Shown here: positions 33,783-42,851 of the stretch, in pieces
Numbering within the stretch: the stretch's first letter is position 1
How the letters are laid out: each line of letters begins with the position of its first letter
Origin: Candidatus Magasanikiibacteriota bacterium
Lineage (GTDB): Bacteria; Patescibacteriota; Patescibacteriia; Magasanikbacterales; UBA922
Direction: 5' to 3'
Length of the DNA: 64,000 nt
NCBI GenBank assembly: GCA_003518365.1
Contig: DOYU01000022.1
Coordinates: forward strand, 1-64,000
The notes under the pieces: generated by a model
Told to the model about the DNA's origin: nothing
Databases searched by the model: none
The model's input: only the letters and a program-made list of their open reading frames with translations
Position numbers and translations under genes: made by a program

Positions 33783-34625
33783 ATGCCGATAAAAAAATAT
33801 AAGCCAACAACTCCAGGACGACGCGGTGCTAGTGCACAAGACTTTTCTGATATTACAAAGAAACGCCCTGAGAAATCTCTTACGAAAGTGTTAAAAAAAC
33901 ACAGTGGAAGAAATAATACAGGAAGTATTACGGTCCGACATCGAGGCGGCGGCGTAAAGAAGTTGTACCGCATGGTTGATTTCAAACGATTTTCATTTGA
34001 TACGCCCGCTACTGTTGAAGCGATCGAATATGATCCAAACCGTGGTGCTCGTATTGCGCTCGTTTCATTTGAAGATAACACAAAAGCATATTACATCGCA
34101 GCAAAAGGACAAAAAGTAGGCGATGTAGTCATATCATCACAACAAAAAATAGACGCAACCATTGGAAACCGCATGCCTCTCGAACATATTCCTGTTGGTC
34201 TGTTCGTATACAATGTTGAATTGGCACCAATGACTGGGGGATCTATTGTACGCGGTGCAGGAACAAGTGCGCAGCTTCAAACGATCGAAGGTGCCTTTGC
34301 TCAGTTGAAATTTCCTTCAGGAGAAATTCGTTTGATCCCAAAAGAAGCACTCGCAACTGTTGGGACTGTCAGTAATCCGGAATACAACTTGGTACGACTT
34401 GGAAAAGCAGGACGCATGCGAAAGAAAGGTTGGAAACCAACAGTCAAGGGACGAGCAATGAATCCTGTAGATCATCCTCACGGAGGAGGGGAAGGGCGAA
34501 CCAGTACAGGTCTCAAAGGTGGTCCAAAGACCCCATGGGGAAAGAAAGCAATGGGTGTCAAAACACGAAATAAAAAGAAGGCAAGCAGTAAATTTATTCT
34601 CCACCGCCGTAAAGGCAAGAAATAA
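33783..34625 (+). CDS. rplB: Ribosomal protein L2
   Basis: 280 aa, full length. MPIKKYKPTTPGRRGASAQDF start, RNNTGSITVRHRGGG, and the C-terminal MNPVDHPHGGGEGRT with the His close to the peptidyl transferase centre. 9 nt after rplW. An 89-nt gap with direct and inverted AGAAGGC/CCTTCC units follows before rpsS. Confidence 0.98.
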   Translation: MPIKKYKPTTPGRRGASAQDFSDITKKRPEKSLTKVLKKHSGRNNTGSITVRHRGGGVKKLYRMVDFKRFSFDTPATVEAIEYDPNRGARIALVSFEDNTKAYYIAAKGQKVGDVVISSQQKIDATIGNRMPLEHIPVGLFVYNVELAPMTGGSIVRGAGTSAQLQTIEGAFAQLKFPSGEIRLIPKEALATVGTVSNPEYNLVRLGKAGRMRKKGWKPTVKGRAMNPVDHPHGGGEGRTSTGLKGGPKTPWGKKAMGVKTRNKKKASSKFILHRRKGKK

Positions 34626-34629
34626 TTTA

Positions 34630-34711
34630 GAGAAGGCTTAGAAGGCCTAGAAGGCTCGGAAAGATATTCTTTCTCTGCCTTCCCAAGCCTTCCAAGTCCT
34701 CCAAGCATACA
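34630..34711 (+). repeat. AGAAGGC-type inverted repeat between rplB and rpsS
   Basis: Three AGAAGGC units in one direction (34630-34660) and CTTCC-type units in the other (34677-34705), able to form a long imperfect stem in the operon mRNA. Confidence 0.6.
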
Positions 34712-34714
34712 TTT

Positions 34715-35026
34715 ATGTCACGAAGTTTGAAAAAAGGACCTTACGTTGATCCAAAAATCATTGCGAAGGTTCACAAAGCAAAAGCAGATAATGATCGTAC
34801 TCCAATTAAGACATGGTCACGATCCTGCACCATCACGCCAGACATGGTGGGTGTTTCCTTTGCTGTGCACAATGGACGCAAGTTTATTGAGTTCACAGTG
34901 GATGAAAACATGGTAGGACATAAATTTGGTGAATTTTCTCCAACACGAACCTTTAAGGCACACAGTGGAAAACTTGCAAAAGAAAGCACAACGAAACCAC
35001 CAGCACCAAAACCACAGCAAAAATAA
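34715..35026 (+). CDS. rpsS: Ribosomal protein S19
   Basis: 103 aa. [15 protein letters not shown] start, [28 protein letters not shown] and [21 protein letters not shown] are typical. A short Lys/Pro tail ([11 protein letters not shown]) extends the end. Head of the small subunit, partner of S13. Confidence 0.97.
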   Translation: MSRSLKKGPYVDPKIIAKVHKAKADNDRTPIKTWSRSCTITPDMVGVSFAVHNGRKFIEFTVDENMVGHKFGEFSPTRTFKAHSGKLAKESTTKPPAPKPQQK

Positions 35027-35076
35027 TTGACAACCAGTAACAAACAGCGTATAGTGCGCCCACCTATCACATACAT

Positions 35077-35535
35077 ATGAAACGGCAAGCAACAGCAAAA
35101 TTGAACAATCTCCGCGTAGCACCACGAAAAGTGCGGCTGCTTGTTGACCTCATCCGTGGTATGCATGCTGCTGATGCATTGGTACAGCTCAAATTTTCAA
35201 AAAAACACGCTGCATCATCTGTATTGAAATTACTCCGCAGCGCGGTTGCAAACGCTGAACATAATGCAGATATTGACATTGATACATTGATGGTAAAAGA
35301 AGCATACGTAGACGGTGGTCCGATTTTGTATCGCTGGATGCCACGAGCATTTGGTCGGGCAGGAAAAATCCGTAAGCGTACAAGCCACATTACGCTCGTG
35401 CTCGAAGGTGATGAAAAAGCGACAAAAAAAGCACCTAAAGCATCAACGCAAAAAAAAGAAGAAATGAAAGAAGATGTACAGACAAAGAATGCAGATGAAA
35501 TCCCTGCGAAAAAAGAAAAAAAGGCAAAGAAATAA
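35077..35535 (+). CDS. rplV: Ribosomal protein L22
   Basis: 152 aa. Normal domain of about 112 residues (NNLRVAPRKVRLLVDLIRGM, RAFGRAGKIRKRTSHITLVL beta-hairpin that reaches the tunnel), then a Lys/Glu-rich tail of about 40 residues. The 37-nt gap to rpsC holds heptamer units of ATTC(T/G/A)-type. Confidence 0.96.
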   Translation: MKRQATAKLNNLRVAPRKVRLLVDLIRGMHAADALVQLKFSKKHAASSVLKLLRSAVANAEHNADIDIDTLMVKEAYVDGGPILYRWMPRAFGRAGKIRKRTSHITLVLEGDEKATKKAPKASTQKKEEMKEDVQTKNADEIPAKKEKKAKK

Positions 35536-35572
35536 TTCTGCATTCGAAATTCTACATTCAACATTCTGATAT
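35536..35572 (+). repeat. Heptamer tract between rplV and rpsC
   Basis: ATTCTGC, ATTCGAA, ATTCTAC, ATTCAAC, ATTCTGA: five 7-nt units, the intergenic counterpart of the tracts inside trmD and the O-antigen-ligase-like gene. Confidence 0.75.
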
Positions 35573-36298
35573 ATGGGACATAAAGTTCATCCAAAAATTC
35601 ACCGCACTGGTATCATCTACACATGGGACTCTCGTTGGTTCTCAAAAGATGATTATGCTACCTATGCTGAGCAAGATATTGCTATTCGTACGTATCTTGG
35701 GAAAAAGTTCAAGGATGCGCATATTGATCGCATCAGTATTGAACGTGGTCCAAAGAACGTAACCGTAACTATTTTGGCAGCAAAACCAGGATATATTATT
35801 GGACGCGGTGGAAAAGGTTTGGACGATGTCCGAAAATATATCGAACGAAAGATTTTGAAAATGATTCTGAAAGTGAAATTGAATGTCCGTGAAGTCAGTA
35901 CACCAGCGCTTTCTGCGATGGTTGTGGGACAATCAATTGCAACTGATCTTGAAAAACGTATTCCATTCCGACGTTCCATGAAACAGTCTATTAAGCGTGT
36001 CATGGAAGCAAACGCAGGTGGTGTCAAAATTCAGGTATCAGGGCGTCTCAATGGCGCTGATATCGCTCGATCTGAAAAACTTGCTGCAGGAAAAGTTCCA
36101 TTGATTACGCTTCGTGGTGATGTAGATTACGGAAGAGTTGAAGCGCATACCACATACGGTGTTATCGGTGTGAAGGTATGGATCTATCATGGGGAAGTAT
36201 TTGGTCGAAAAGACGTGTTTGATATAGCTGATGAACCAAAAACACAAACAGCACGTCGCCGAAAGCGACCTGCAAGACGACTGTCTGATAAGAACTAA
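35573..36298 (+). CDS. rpsC: Ribosomal protein S3
   Basis: 241 aa. MGHKVHPKIHRTGI start, KH domain with PGYIIGRGGKGLDDVRKYIE, and the C-terminal half with RIPFRRSMKQSIKRVMEANAGGVKIQVSGRLNGADIARSE. Mid part of the mRNA entry site. 37 nt after rplV, 8 nt before rplP. Confidence 0.98.
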   Translation: MGHKVHPKIHRTGIIYTWDSRWFSKDDYATYAEQDIAIRTYLGKKFKDAHIDRISIERGPKNVTVTILAAKPGYIIGRGGKGLDDVRKYIERKILKMILKVKLNVREVSTPALSAMVVGQSIATDLEKRIPFRRSMKQSIKRVMEANAGGVKIQVSGRLNGADIARSEKLAAGKVPLITLRGDVDYGRVEAHTTYGVIGVKVWIYHGEVFGRKDVFDIADEPKTQTARRRKRPARRLSDKN

Positions 36299-36306
36299 GA
36301 AACGGT

Positions 36307-36717
36307 ATGCTTATCCCAAAAAAAGTAAAACACAGAAAATGGCATAAACCGCGACGCGGGAATAAAGGTACCGCGAGCCGTACAAACACGATTGCTTTTG
36401 GTACGGTCGGTGTTGTGGCAACAACGCATAGTTGGGTCACATCACGACAGATCGAATCTGCTCGTCGTGTCTTGACTCGGTACGTCCGCCGTGGTGGAAA
36501 GGTCTGGATTCGTATTTTCCCAGATCGACCAGTCACCAAAAAAGGTTCTGAAGTACCTATGGGAAAAGGAAAAGGCGCACCTGATCATTATGTCTGTACG
36601 GTAAAGCCAGGAACTGTCATGTTTGAAATGGGTGGTCTCCCTGTAGAAAAAGCACAAGAAGCATTGGAATTCGCGGGGCATAAATTGCCAGTAAAAACAA
36701 AAATTATTACGAAGTAA
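36307..36717 (+). CDS. rplP: Ribosomal protein L16
   Basis: 136 aa, full length. MLIPKKVKHRKWHKPRRG start, RTNTIAFGTVGVVATTHSWVTSRQIESARR, and MGKGKGAPDHYVCTVKPGTVMFEM near the A-site finger. 3 nt before rpmC. Confidence 0.98.
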   Translation: MLIPKKVKHRKWHKPRRGNKGTASRTNTIAFGTVGVVATTHSWVTSRQIESARRVLTRYVRRGGKVWIRIFPDRPVTKKGSEVPMGKGKGAPDHYVCTVKPGTVMFEMGGLPVEKAQEALEFAGHKLPVKTKIITK

Positions 36718-36720
36718 TAT

Positions 36721-36915
36721 ATGGAACTTGTAGAATTGAAGCAAAAAACAGGAGATGATTTGAAGACTTTGCTCATCGAGCAACGTGCTCATTTAAAAGA
36801 GCTTCAATTTCAGGCACATGAAGGGCAGCTCAAGCAAATCCATACCATTAAGCAGACAAAAAAAGTGATTGCCCAAATTTTGACACTGCTTAATGTAGCG
36901 GCATCAAAGCAATAA
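36721..36915 (+). CDS. rpmC: Ribosomal protein L29
   Basis: 64 aa, two-helix protein. MELVELKQKTGDDLKTLLIEQRAHLKELQFQAHEGQLKQIHTIKQTKKVIAQILTLLN; the QLKQIHTIKQTKKVIAQILT end is typical. Located near the tunnel exit beside L23. Confidence 0.93.
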   Translation: MELVELKQKTGDDLKTLLIEQRAHLKELQFQAHEGQLKQIHTIKQTKKVIAQILTLLNVAASKQ

Positions 36916-36922
36916 AGATTTT

Positions 36923-37204
36923 ATGACTACGAAGAATCACACAACACAAACTCCAAAAGTTATCAAGCGAGAATTCGAAGGTACTGTTGTTTCTGCAAAG
37001 GAACAAAAAACAGTCCATGTTCGTGTGGAAACTGTAAAAATGCATCCAAAGTATAAAAAACAGTATGTCACAAGTCGAAAATACGCAGTGCATGATGAAA
37101 AAGGGACTGTGCAGGAAGGTGATGTTGTCCGATTTCAAGAATGCCGCCCATATAGCAAGACAAAACGATGGTTTGTGATTTCAGTTGTAAAGAAAACTGC
37201 ATAA
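36923..37204 (+). CDS. rpsQ: Ribosomal protein S17
   Basis: 93 aa. EFEGTVVSAKEQKTVHVRVETVKMHPKYKKQYVTSRKYAVHDEKGTVQEGDVVRFQECRPYSKTKRWFV follows the S17 OB-fold pattern. A short polar N-terminal extension. 7 nt after rpmC. Confidence 0.96.
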   Translation: MTTKNHTTQTPKVIKREFEGTVVSAKEQKTVHVRVETVKMHPKYKKQYVTSRKYAVHDEKGTVQEGDVVRFQECRPYSKTKRWFVISVVKKTA

Positions 37205-37214
37205 TTCGTGAGAT

Positions 37215-37586
37215 ATGATCCAAGAAGAATCAGTGCTCAAAGTAGCCGACAATTCAGGAGCAAAGAGATTGAAGGTAATCCGCGTGCTCGGTGGATTTAA
37301 AAAACGATATGCGCATATCGGTGACATTGTGACATGTGCAGTGAAAGAAGCAGCGCCACGTGCTGCCATCAAAAAAGGTGATGTTGTTCATGCTGTATTG
37401 GTTCGCCAACGAAAAGAAATTCGACGAAAAGATGGTACCTATATCCGATTTGATGAAAATGCTGCCGTTGTTGTTGATAAGAAAAATAAAGAACCAAAGG
37501 GAACACGTATTTTTGGACCAGTTGCTCGAGAGCTTCGCGTAAAGGGATTCCAGAAAATTGTTTCTTTGGCACCTGAAGTACTCTAA
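37215..37586 (+). CDS. rplN: Ribosomal protein L14
   Basis: 123 aa, full length. [27 protein letters not shown] start, [67 protein letters not shown]. 10 nt after rpsQ. Confidence 0.98.
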   Translation: MIQEESVLKVADNSGAKRLKVIRVLGGFKKRYAHIGDIVTCAVKEAAPRAAIKKGDVVHAVLVRQRKEIRRKDGTYIRFDENAAVVVDKKNKEPKGTRIFGPVARELRVKGFQKIVSLAPEVL

Positions 37587-37593
37587 CATTTGT

Positions 37594-37914
37594 ATGAAGA
37601 TAAAAACAGGCGACAATGTAAAAATTCTTTCTGGAAAAGATAACGGAAAGACAGGAAAAGTTACACAAACTCTTTTTCACGAACAAAAGCAGCGATGGTT
37701 TGTCGTCGTCGAGGGATTGAATGCGATGAAACGACACATGAAACCACGACAGCGTGGAGAGAAAGGGCAAGTGTTGGAACTTTCACGTCCCATTGATGCA
37801 AGTAATGTTATGGTTATTGACCCTGCATCAAAAAAACCAACTCGCGTTGGATATAAAAAAGAAGGTTCAACAAAAAAACGTATAGCTAAAGTAAGTGGTG
37901 AATACCTCGATTAG
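37594..37914 (+). CDS. rplX: Ribosomal protein L24
   Basis: 106 aa from the ATG at 37594. MKIKTGDNVKILSGKDNGKTGKVTQTL is the KOW motif region, followed by VVVEGLNAMKRHMKPRQRGEKGQVLELSRPIDASNVMVIDP. The earlier in-frame ATG at 37558 overlaps rplN and is rejected. Confidence 0.96.
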   Translation: MKIKTGDNVKILSGKDNGKTGKVTQTLFHEQKQRWFVVVEGLNAMKRHMKPRQRGEKGQVLELSRPIDASNVMVIDPASKKPTRVGYKKEGSTKKRIAKVSGEYLD

Positions 37915-37918
37915 TTTT

Positions 37919-38467
37919 ATGACAGAGCCAACACTCTACACACAATATAAAACGACTGTTGCACCAAAACTGCAAGAACAGTTTGGGTACAAAAATGTTA
38001 TGCAAGTACCACGCATTAAAAAAGTTGTGGTCAATGTTGGCTATGGTCGACATGTAAAGGATAAACAGTATATTGAGCAAATTGAAAAGACACTGACACA
38101 GATTACAGGACAAAAGCCAGTACATAATAAATCGAAAAAAGCTATTTCAAATTTTAAAATCAGAGAGGGGATGAATATTGGTGTATCCGTAACTCTGAGA
38201 GGGCGATCCATGTACGAATTTTTAAACAAATTGATTCATATTACATTTCCACGGGTGCGAGATTTTCGAGGTATTAGTCCAAAAAGTTTTGACGCACAGG
38301 GAAATTATGCTATAGGATTTAAAGAAAACATTGCATTTCCGGAAATTGGTGGCGACGCCGTAGAACGCATGCATGGGCTTGAAGTCGTGATAACTACTAC
38401 GGCGATCAACAAAAAAGAAGGACTCGCACTTTTGAAAGAAATTGGATTCCCATTTCGGGACAAATAA
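37919..38467 (+). CDS. rplE: Ribosomal protein L5
   Basis: 182 aa from the ATG at 37919 (MTEPTLYTQYKTTVAPKLQEQFGYKNVMQVPRIKKVVVNVG). ITGQKPVHNKSKKAISNFKIREGMNIGVSVTLRG and RVRDFRGISPKSFDAQGNYAIGFKENIAFPEI are conserved. It would normally anchor 5S rRNA, which is encoded elsewhere. Confidence 0.98.
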   Translation: MTEPTLYTQYKTTVAPKLQEQFGYKNVMQVPRIKKVVVNVGYGRHVKDKQYIEQIEKTLTQITGQKPVHNKSKKAISNFKIREGMNIGVSVTLRGRSMYEFLNKLIHITFPRVRDFRGISPKSFDAQGNYAIGFKENIAFPEIGGDAVERMHGLEVVITTTAINKKEGLALLKEIGFPFRDK

Positions 38468-38476
38468 TATAGTGTT

Positions 38477-38662
38477 ATGGCAACAAAAGGACAAATAGCA
38501 AAATCAAAACGTATTCCAAAGTTTAGTACTCGACTCGTGCGACGATGCTGGAATTGTGGACGAAAACGAGCATTTATGAGAAAATTTGGATTGTGCCGTA
38601 TTTGTTTCCGGGAAATGGCAAACGATGGAAAACTCCCGGGTGTCCGTAAATCAAGCTGGTAA
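38477..38662 (+). CDS. rpsN: Ribosomal protein S14, zinc-binding type
   Basis: 61 aa, the short S14 type Z. Two CxxC pairs in [20 protein letters not shown] (residues about 24-43) bind zinc. The end [11 protein letters not shown] is typical. 9 nt after rplE. Confidence 0.97.
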   Translation: MATKGQIAKSKRIPKFSTRLVRRCWNCGRKRAFMRKFGLCRICFREMANDGKLPGVRKSSW

Positions 38663-38674
38663 GACGATTATTCT

Positions 38675-39064
38675 ATGATGACAGACCCAATCGCAGACAT
38701 GCTCACACGTATCAGAAACGCTGCAAAATCACGCAAGCGTACTACTGAAGTACCTGTATCTAAGGTAAAAAGAGCTCTTGCAGATCTTCTCAAAGCAGAA
38801 GGCTATCTTCAAGACGTTGCAGAAATTGATGGCAACCCACGTATGCTTGTATTGACATTGGCGTACCAGGGAAAACAATCAAAAATTCAATCTATTACTC
38901 GTGAAAGCAAGCCTGGACATCGGGTATACCGAAAATCTGATGAGATGCCTCGTGTTTTGAATGATTATGGTATCGCGATTGTGTCAACATCAAAAGGAAT
39001 CATGACAAATAAGCAAGCGCGACAAGATGGTGTTGGGGGCGAAGTGCTTTGTAGTATCTATTAA
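38675..39064 (+). CDS. rpsH: Ribosomal protein S8
   Basis: 129 aa, full length. MTDPIADMLTRIRNAAKSRKRTTEVPVSKVKRALADLLKAEGYL start and RVLNDYGIAIVSTSKGIMTNKQARQDGVGGEVLCSIY end. Platform of the small subunit; in E. coli it represses the spc operon. Confidence 0.98.
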   Translation: MMTDPIADMLTRIRNAAKSRKRTTEVPVSKVKRALADLLKAEGYLQDVAEIDGNPRMLVLTLAYQGKQSKIQSITRESKPGHRVYRKSDEMPRVLNDYGIAIVSTSKGIMTNKQARQDGVGGEVLCSIY

Positions 39065-39067
39065 TGT

Positions 39068-39616
39068 ATGTCACGTATAGGAAAAAAGACAATTGAGATC
39101 CCGCAAGGCGTCACGGTGACGATTGCCAATGATGTGGTGAAAGTCCAAGGTCCAAAAGGGACGCTCGAAAGGCGTATTCATCCACTCGTGAGTGTGTCAG
39201 TCACGGACAATGTTGTGGCAGTTGATGTGGTACAAAAAGAAGAAAAGAAAGAGCGTTCACTCTGGGGAACGTTTGGTGCACATATTCGAAACATGATTGA
39301 GGGAGTAACCACTGGATTTAAAAAAGAATTGGAAGTCAACGGCGTAGGATATAAAGTGGCGATGCAAGGAACGGACCTTAAATTAGATCTTGGTTTTTCT
39401 CATCCTGTTATCTATAAGATTCCCGCAACTGTCCAAGCGAGTGTTGAGAAAAATGTTATGACGCTTGTCAGTGCTGATAAAGAATTATTGGGCGCTACGG
39501 CAGCAGAGATTCGTTCTATCCGTAAACCTGAACCATATAAAGGAAAGGGAATTAAGTATATGGAAGAACAGATTCGACGCAAAGCAGGAAAAGCTGCAAA
39601 GGCAGCTGGTGCGTAA
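39068..39616 (+). CDS. rplF: Ribosomal protein L6
   Basis: 182 aa. MSRIGKKTIEIPQGVTVTI start, VNGVGYKVAMQGTDLKLDLGFSHPV, and the end RSIRKPEPYKGKGIKYMEEQIRRKAGKAAKAAGA. 3 nt after rpsH. Confidence 0.98.
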   Translation: MSRIGKKTIEIPQGVTVTIANDVVKVQGPKGTLERRIHPLVSVSVTDNVVAVDVVQKEEKKERSLWGTFGAHIRNMIEGVTTGFKKELEVNGVGYKVAMQGTDLKLDLGFSHPVIYKIPATVQASVEKNVMTLVSADKELLGATAAEIRSIRKPEPYKGKGIKYMEEQIRRKAGKAAKAAGA

Positions 39617-39633
39617 TTCTCCATACATATTCT

Positions 39634-40011
39634 ATGAATACTAAACATCAGACAAAAGAACAAAAACGAGCTCGTCGACGCGTGCGTGTTCGTGCTCGTG
39701 TTGAAGGCACTGCGCTTCGTCCACGACTTTGTGTATTTCGGAGTCTTCGTGGGATGTATGTCCAGCTTATTGACGATGTCGCTAGTCTTACGCTTGTGAG
39801 TGTGCATAGTAAAAAAGATGCTTCTCTTGATGTTGACGCAGGAGATCGAACTGGCAAAGAAGCGCGTGCCTATGTGCTTGGAAAAGTCCTTGCTGAAAAA
39901 GCTCAAAAAGCAAACATTACAACGGTCGTTTTTGATCGTGGTGGGTATGCATACCATGGACGTGTGAAGGCTGTTGCAGATGGTGCACGAGATGGTGGTT
40001 TGATATTCTAA
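39634..40011 (+). CDS. rplR: Ribosomal protein L18
   Basis: 125 aa. RRRVRVRARVEGTALRPRLCVFRSLRGMYVQLIDDV and TTVVFDRGGYAYHGRVKAVADGARDGGLIF are diagnostic. 5S rRNA-binding protein. 17 nt after rplF. Confidence 0.97.
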   Translation: MNTKHQTKEQKRARRRVRVRARVEGTALRPRLCVFRSLRGMYVQLIDDVASLTLVSVHSKKDASLDVDAGDRTGKEARAYVLGKVLAEKAQKANITTVVFDRGGYAYHGRVKAVADGARDGGLIF

Positions 40012-40023
40012 TTTCGATTTCAT

Positions 40024-40617
40024 ATGGCACAACCAGAAGGAAAACGAAGACGTGGCTCTCGAGCCCCAAAAGAAAAACCAGAGTTTGACCAACAAATTGT
40101 TGATCTTGCTCGTGTAACTCGTGTTACAAAAGGTGGAAAACAAATGAGTTTCCGATGTTGTGTTCTTATTGGTGATCGAAATGGGCGTGTTGGGTATGGT
40201 ATTCAAAAAGGAAAAGATGTCCAGATCGCTGTAGAAAAAGCAGTTCGACAGGCAAAGAAGCATATGATCCTTGTGCCCCTTATCAAGGAAACATTGCCAC
40301 ATACGGTGCATGCGAAATTTAAAGCGGCTGATGTTATGCTCAAACCGGCACCAAAAGGGTCTGGTATTATTGCAGGATCAGTAATTCGCACGGTGCTTGA
40401 AATGGCAGGCGTCCCAAATGCTTCATCAAAAATGCTTGGGAAGACAAATAATAAAATCAACAATATCAAAGCAACCTTTGATGCATTGCAATCGTTTCAT
40501 GTCAAAGAAAAAGGATCTAAAAAAGCTTCTAAAAAAATAGACGAAACGAATGACATCTCGAACAAGACTGTTCAGGATCCAAAAGCAACTGTATCTGAAG
40601 AAAAGAAATCAGTATAA
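40024..40617 (+). CDS. rpsE: Ribosomal protein S5
   Basis: 197 aa. RVTRVTKGGKQMSFRCCVLIGDRNGRVGYGIQKGKDVQIAVEKA, then GSGIIAGSVIRTVLEMAGVPNASSKMLGKTNNKINNIKATFDAL. Lys/Glu-rich extensions at both ends. rpmD (L30), which follows rpsE in most bacteria, is missing: rplO starts 5 nt later. Confidence 0.98.
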   Translation: MAQPEGKRRRGSRAPKEKPEFDQQIVDLARVTRVTKGGKQMSFRCCVLIGDRNGRVGYGIQKGKDVQIAVEKAVRQAKKHMILVPLIKETLPHTVHAKFKAADVMLKPAPKGSGIIAGSVIRTVLEMAGVPNASSKMLGKTNNKINNIKATFDALQSFHVKEKGSKKASKKIDETNDISNKTVQDPKATVSEEKKSV

Positions 40618-40621
40618 TTAT

Positions 40622-41065
40622 ATGGCAATTGGTGCACACACAATTTCAAAAGCATTCGGATCAGCACGACAAAAAAAACGTGTTGGTCGTGGGAATGGAT
40701 CACAAAAAGGAACCACCGCAGCTCGTGGTACGAAAGGCCAACGAGCTCGTTCTGGTGGAAAGAGTAGAACCGCTGTTCGGGGAATGAAGCAATCTCTTCT
40801 CAAAGTTCCAAAACTTCGTGGATTTACGAGTATGCATCCAAAGGCACAGGCTGTGTCACTTCGAACACTGAATCGTGTCGCAGAAGAACATGTTTTGGTG
40901 ACACCTTCATTTCTCAAAAGCAAAAGTGTTATCAAGAACATCTCACATCCTGTAAAGATTGTTGCCGGTGGTACATTGACGAAGAACGTCACACTGCAGG
41001 GATGTGTTGCAACAAAGGCTGCGACCGCTGCAATTGAGCAAGCAGGCGGCTCTCTTCGTTTCTAA
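40622..41065 (+). CDS. rplO: Ribosomal protein L15
   Basis: 147 aa from the ATG at 40622. KKRVGRGNGSQKGTTAARGTKGQRARSGGKSRTAVRGMKQSLLKVPKLRGFTSMHPKAQAVSL and the C-terminal KIVAGGTLTKNVTLQGCVATKAATAAIEQAGGSLRF. A small hairpin GAATACTG/CAGTATTC right behind the stop (41066-41086) may lower read-through into secY. Confidence 0.97.
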   Translation: MAIGAHTISKAFGSARQKKRVGRGNGSQKGTTAARGTKGQRARSGGKSRTAVRGMKQSLLKVPKLRGFTSMHPKAQAVSLRTLNRVAEEHVLVTPSFLKSKSVIKNISHPVKIVAGGTLTKNVTLQGCVATKAATAAIEQAGGSLRF

Positions 41066-41159
41066 GAATACTGATGGTCAGTATTCTTTGTGTGTGATAT
41101 CATGCACATGTTATCGGGTTGGGTTGCTCTACTCATCTCCATCATCACATTAGCTTTGT

Positions 41160-42440
41160 ATGTTAGAAACACTCCGCCGTATTTGGAAAATTAAAAATCT
41201 TCGTCAGAACATCCTGTTTGTCCTTGGGATGCTTGTTATTTTTCGTGCAGCTGCACATATTCCTGTCCCAGGAGTAGATATTGAAGCACTTCGAGGTTTT
41301 TTGTCTGGCAATCAGGTGCTTGGGTTATTGAATATTTTTTCAGGTGGTACGATTGAAAATTTTTCTATTGTGATGCTTGGTGTTGGTCCATATATTACGG
41401 CGTCCATTATTTTTCAAGTGTTGACAATGGCGCTCCCTCAGTTGGAAGAATTGCAAAAAGAAGGGGAGTCTGGACAGCGAAAAATCAACATGTATACCCG
41501 TATTGCAAGTATTCCTCTGGCTATTCTCCAGGCGTTTGCCTTGTTGCGTTTGCTTGGTTCTACCGCAAGCCAGGCTGGTGGCAATATCCTTGGTATTTCA
41601 TCTCCCTTTCAATGGGTTGCGATGATTACTGCTGTCACCGCTGGAACCGTCTTCCTTATGTGGATTGGTGAACTTATTACTGAAAAAAATATCGGCAATG
41701 GTATTTCTATTTTGATCTTTTCTGCCATTGTTTCTGGACTGCCAACGACCATTCAAAACCTTGTGGTAAATTACAACCCTGCGGATTTGACAACGTATAT
41801 TTTATTTGTGGCAGTTGCATTAGTGACGATCGTTGGCGTCGTGTACATTACTGAAGGACAACGCAATATCCCTATTACCTATGCGCGACAAGTGCGTGGA
41901 CGTGCTGCTGCTGGTATGAAAAACCATCTGCCGCTTCGTCTGAACATGGCCGGTGTGATCCCTATTATCTTTGCCGTATCTGTCGTACTCTTTCCACCAA
42001 TGATTGCACAGTTTTTTTCAAACAATCCTGGAACAGGTGGGGCAATAGCACGAGGCATTATTACCTTTTTCAATAATCAACTATATTACGGGTTGCTGTA
42101 TTTCATTCTTGTATTTGGGTTCACCTATTTTTATACTGCGATTATCTTCCGACCAGATAAAATGGCTGAAAACCTACAACGACAAGGTGCCTTTATTGCC
42201 AATGTTCGTCCAGGCAAGCAAACAGAAGAATATCTTGGCAAGGTCATGAATCGTCTTGTCTTTAGTGGAGCGCTTTTTCTTGCGCTTATCGCTGTCTTGC
42301 CACTCATTGTTCAGGCATTTACTCGTTCACAAGTATTGGCTGTGGGTGGTATCAGTCTTCTCATTGTGGTGAGCGTTGCTATTGAAATGGCAAAGCAAGT
42401 ACAAGCTCAGCTCACGATGCATGAATACGATAGAGTGTAA
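41160..42440 (+). CDS. secY: Protein translocase subunit SecY
   Basis: 426 aa, ten membrane helices. Start RIWKIKNLRQNILFVLGMLVIFRAAAHIPVPGVD, plug region NIFSGGTIENFSIVMLGVGPYITASIIFQVL, GNGISILIFSAIVSGLPTTI, the cytosolic loop RQVRGRAAAGMKNHLPLRLNMAGVIPIIFA, and RPDKMAENLQRQGAFIANVRPGKQTEEYL. Channel of the general secretion pathway. Last gene before a strong terminator. Confidence 0.98.
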   Translation: MLETLRRIWKIKNLRQNILFVLGMLVIFRAAAHIPVPGVDIEALRGFLSGNQVLGLLNIFSGGTIENFSIVMLGVGPYITASIIFQVLTMALPQLEELQKEGESGQRKINMYTRIASIPLAILQAFALLRLLGSTASQAGGNILGISSPFQWVAMITAVTAGTVFLMWIGELITEKNIGNGISILIFSAIVSGLPTTIQNLVVNYNPADLTTYILFVAVALVTIVGVVYITEGQRNIPITYARQVRGRAAAGMKNHLPLRLNMAGVIPIIFAVSVVLFPPMIAQFFSNNPGTGGAIARGIITFFNNQLYYGLLYFILVFGFTYFYTAIIFRPDKMAENLQRQGAFIANVRPGKQTEEYLGKVMNRLVFSGALFLALIAVLPLIVQAFTRSQVLAVGGISLLIVVSVAIEMAKQVQAQLTMHEYDRV

Positions 42441-42461
42441 GCAAAAAATAATAAATAATAA

Positions 42462-42488
42462 ACAAAACCCCATGATAGGGGTTTTGTT
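42462..42488 (+). terminator. Terminator after secY
   Basis: ACAAAACCCC, ATGATA loop, GGGGTTTTGT. It separates the ribosomal run from the adk unit. Confidence 0.88.
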
Positions 42489-42507
42489 GTAGAGTGGAGT
42501 AAAAGAC

Positions 42508-42536
42508 TTGATTTTTTTGATATTGTCCTATACAAT
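42508..42536 (+). promoter_or_regulatory. Promoter of the 96-aa gene and adk
   Basis: TTGATT (42508-42513), 17-bp spacer, TACAAT (42531-42536). Confidence 0.65.
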
Positions 42537-42560
42537 TCCTTTGTTATAACGTATGTTGTT

Positions 42561-42851
42561 ATGGGATTTTTTGACTATATCTTTGGGAGTAATGCAGCGT
42601 ATTCGTCTGAGATGAAAGCCGTCTCGAGAGAACAAATACGTATGTTTGTCTCACAGTCGAGCGTGCGTACTCTTGATAGTAAGGAAGAAGATGCCATCGA
42701 AGACGCACTTGCTACGGCTCGACAAGATGGAAAGATATCACTTCAGAAGGTAGATAAGACATTACAGTCACTTGTGTCGAAACGTGTGATCAGTATCAAT
42801 GATAAAAAAGGAGTGTTTACTCTCTTTGAACAATATTTTGAATCACGGTAA
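42561..42851 (+). CDS. Small helical protein of unknown function, 96 aa
   Basis: Not recognised. Soluble, acidic, mostly helical (DSKEEDAIEDALATARQDGKISLQKVDKTLQSLVSKRVISINDKKGVFTLFEQYFE). Its TAA shares bases with the adk ATG (TAATG), so the two are translationally coupled. Position between secY and adk in a ribosomal cluster suggests a conserved lineage gene, but no function can be read from it. Confidence 0.7.
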   Translation: MGFFDYIFGSNAAYSSEMKAVSREQIRMFVSQSSVRTLDSKEEDAIEDALATARQDGKISLQKVDKTLQSLVSKRVISINDKKGVFTLFEQYFESR

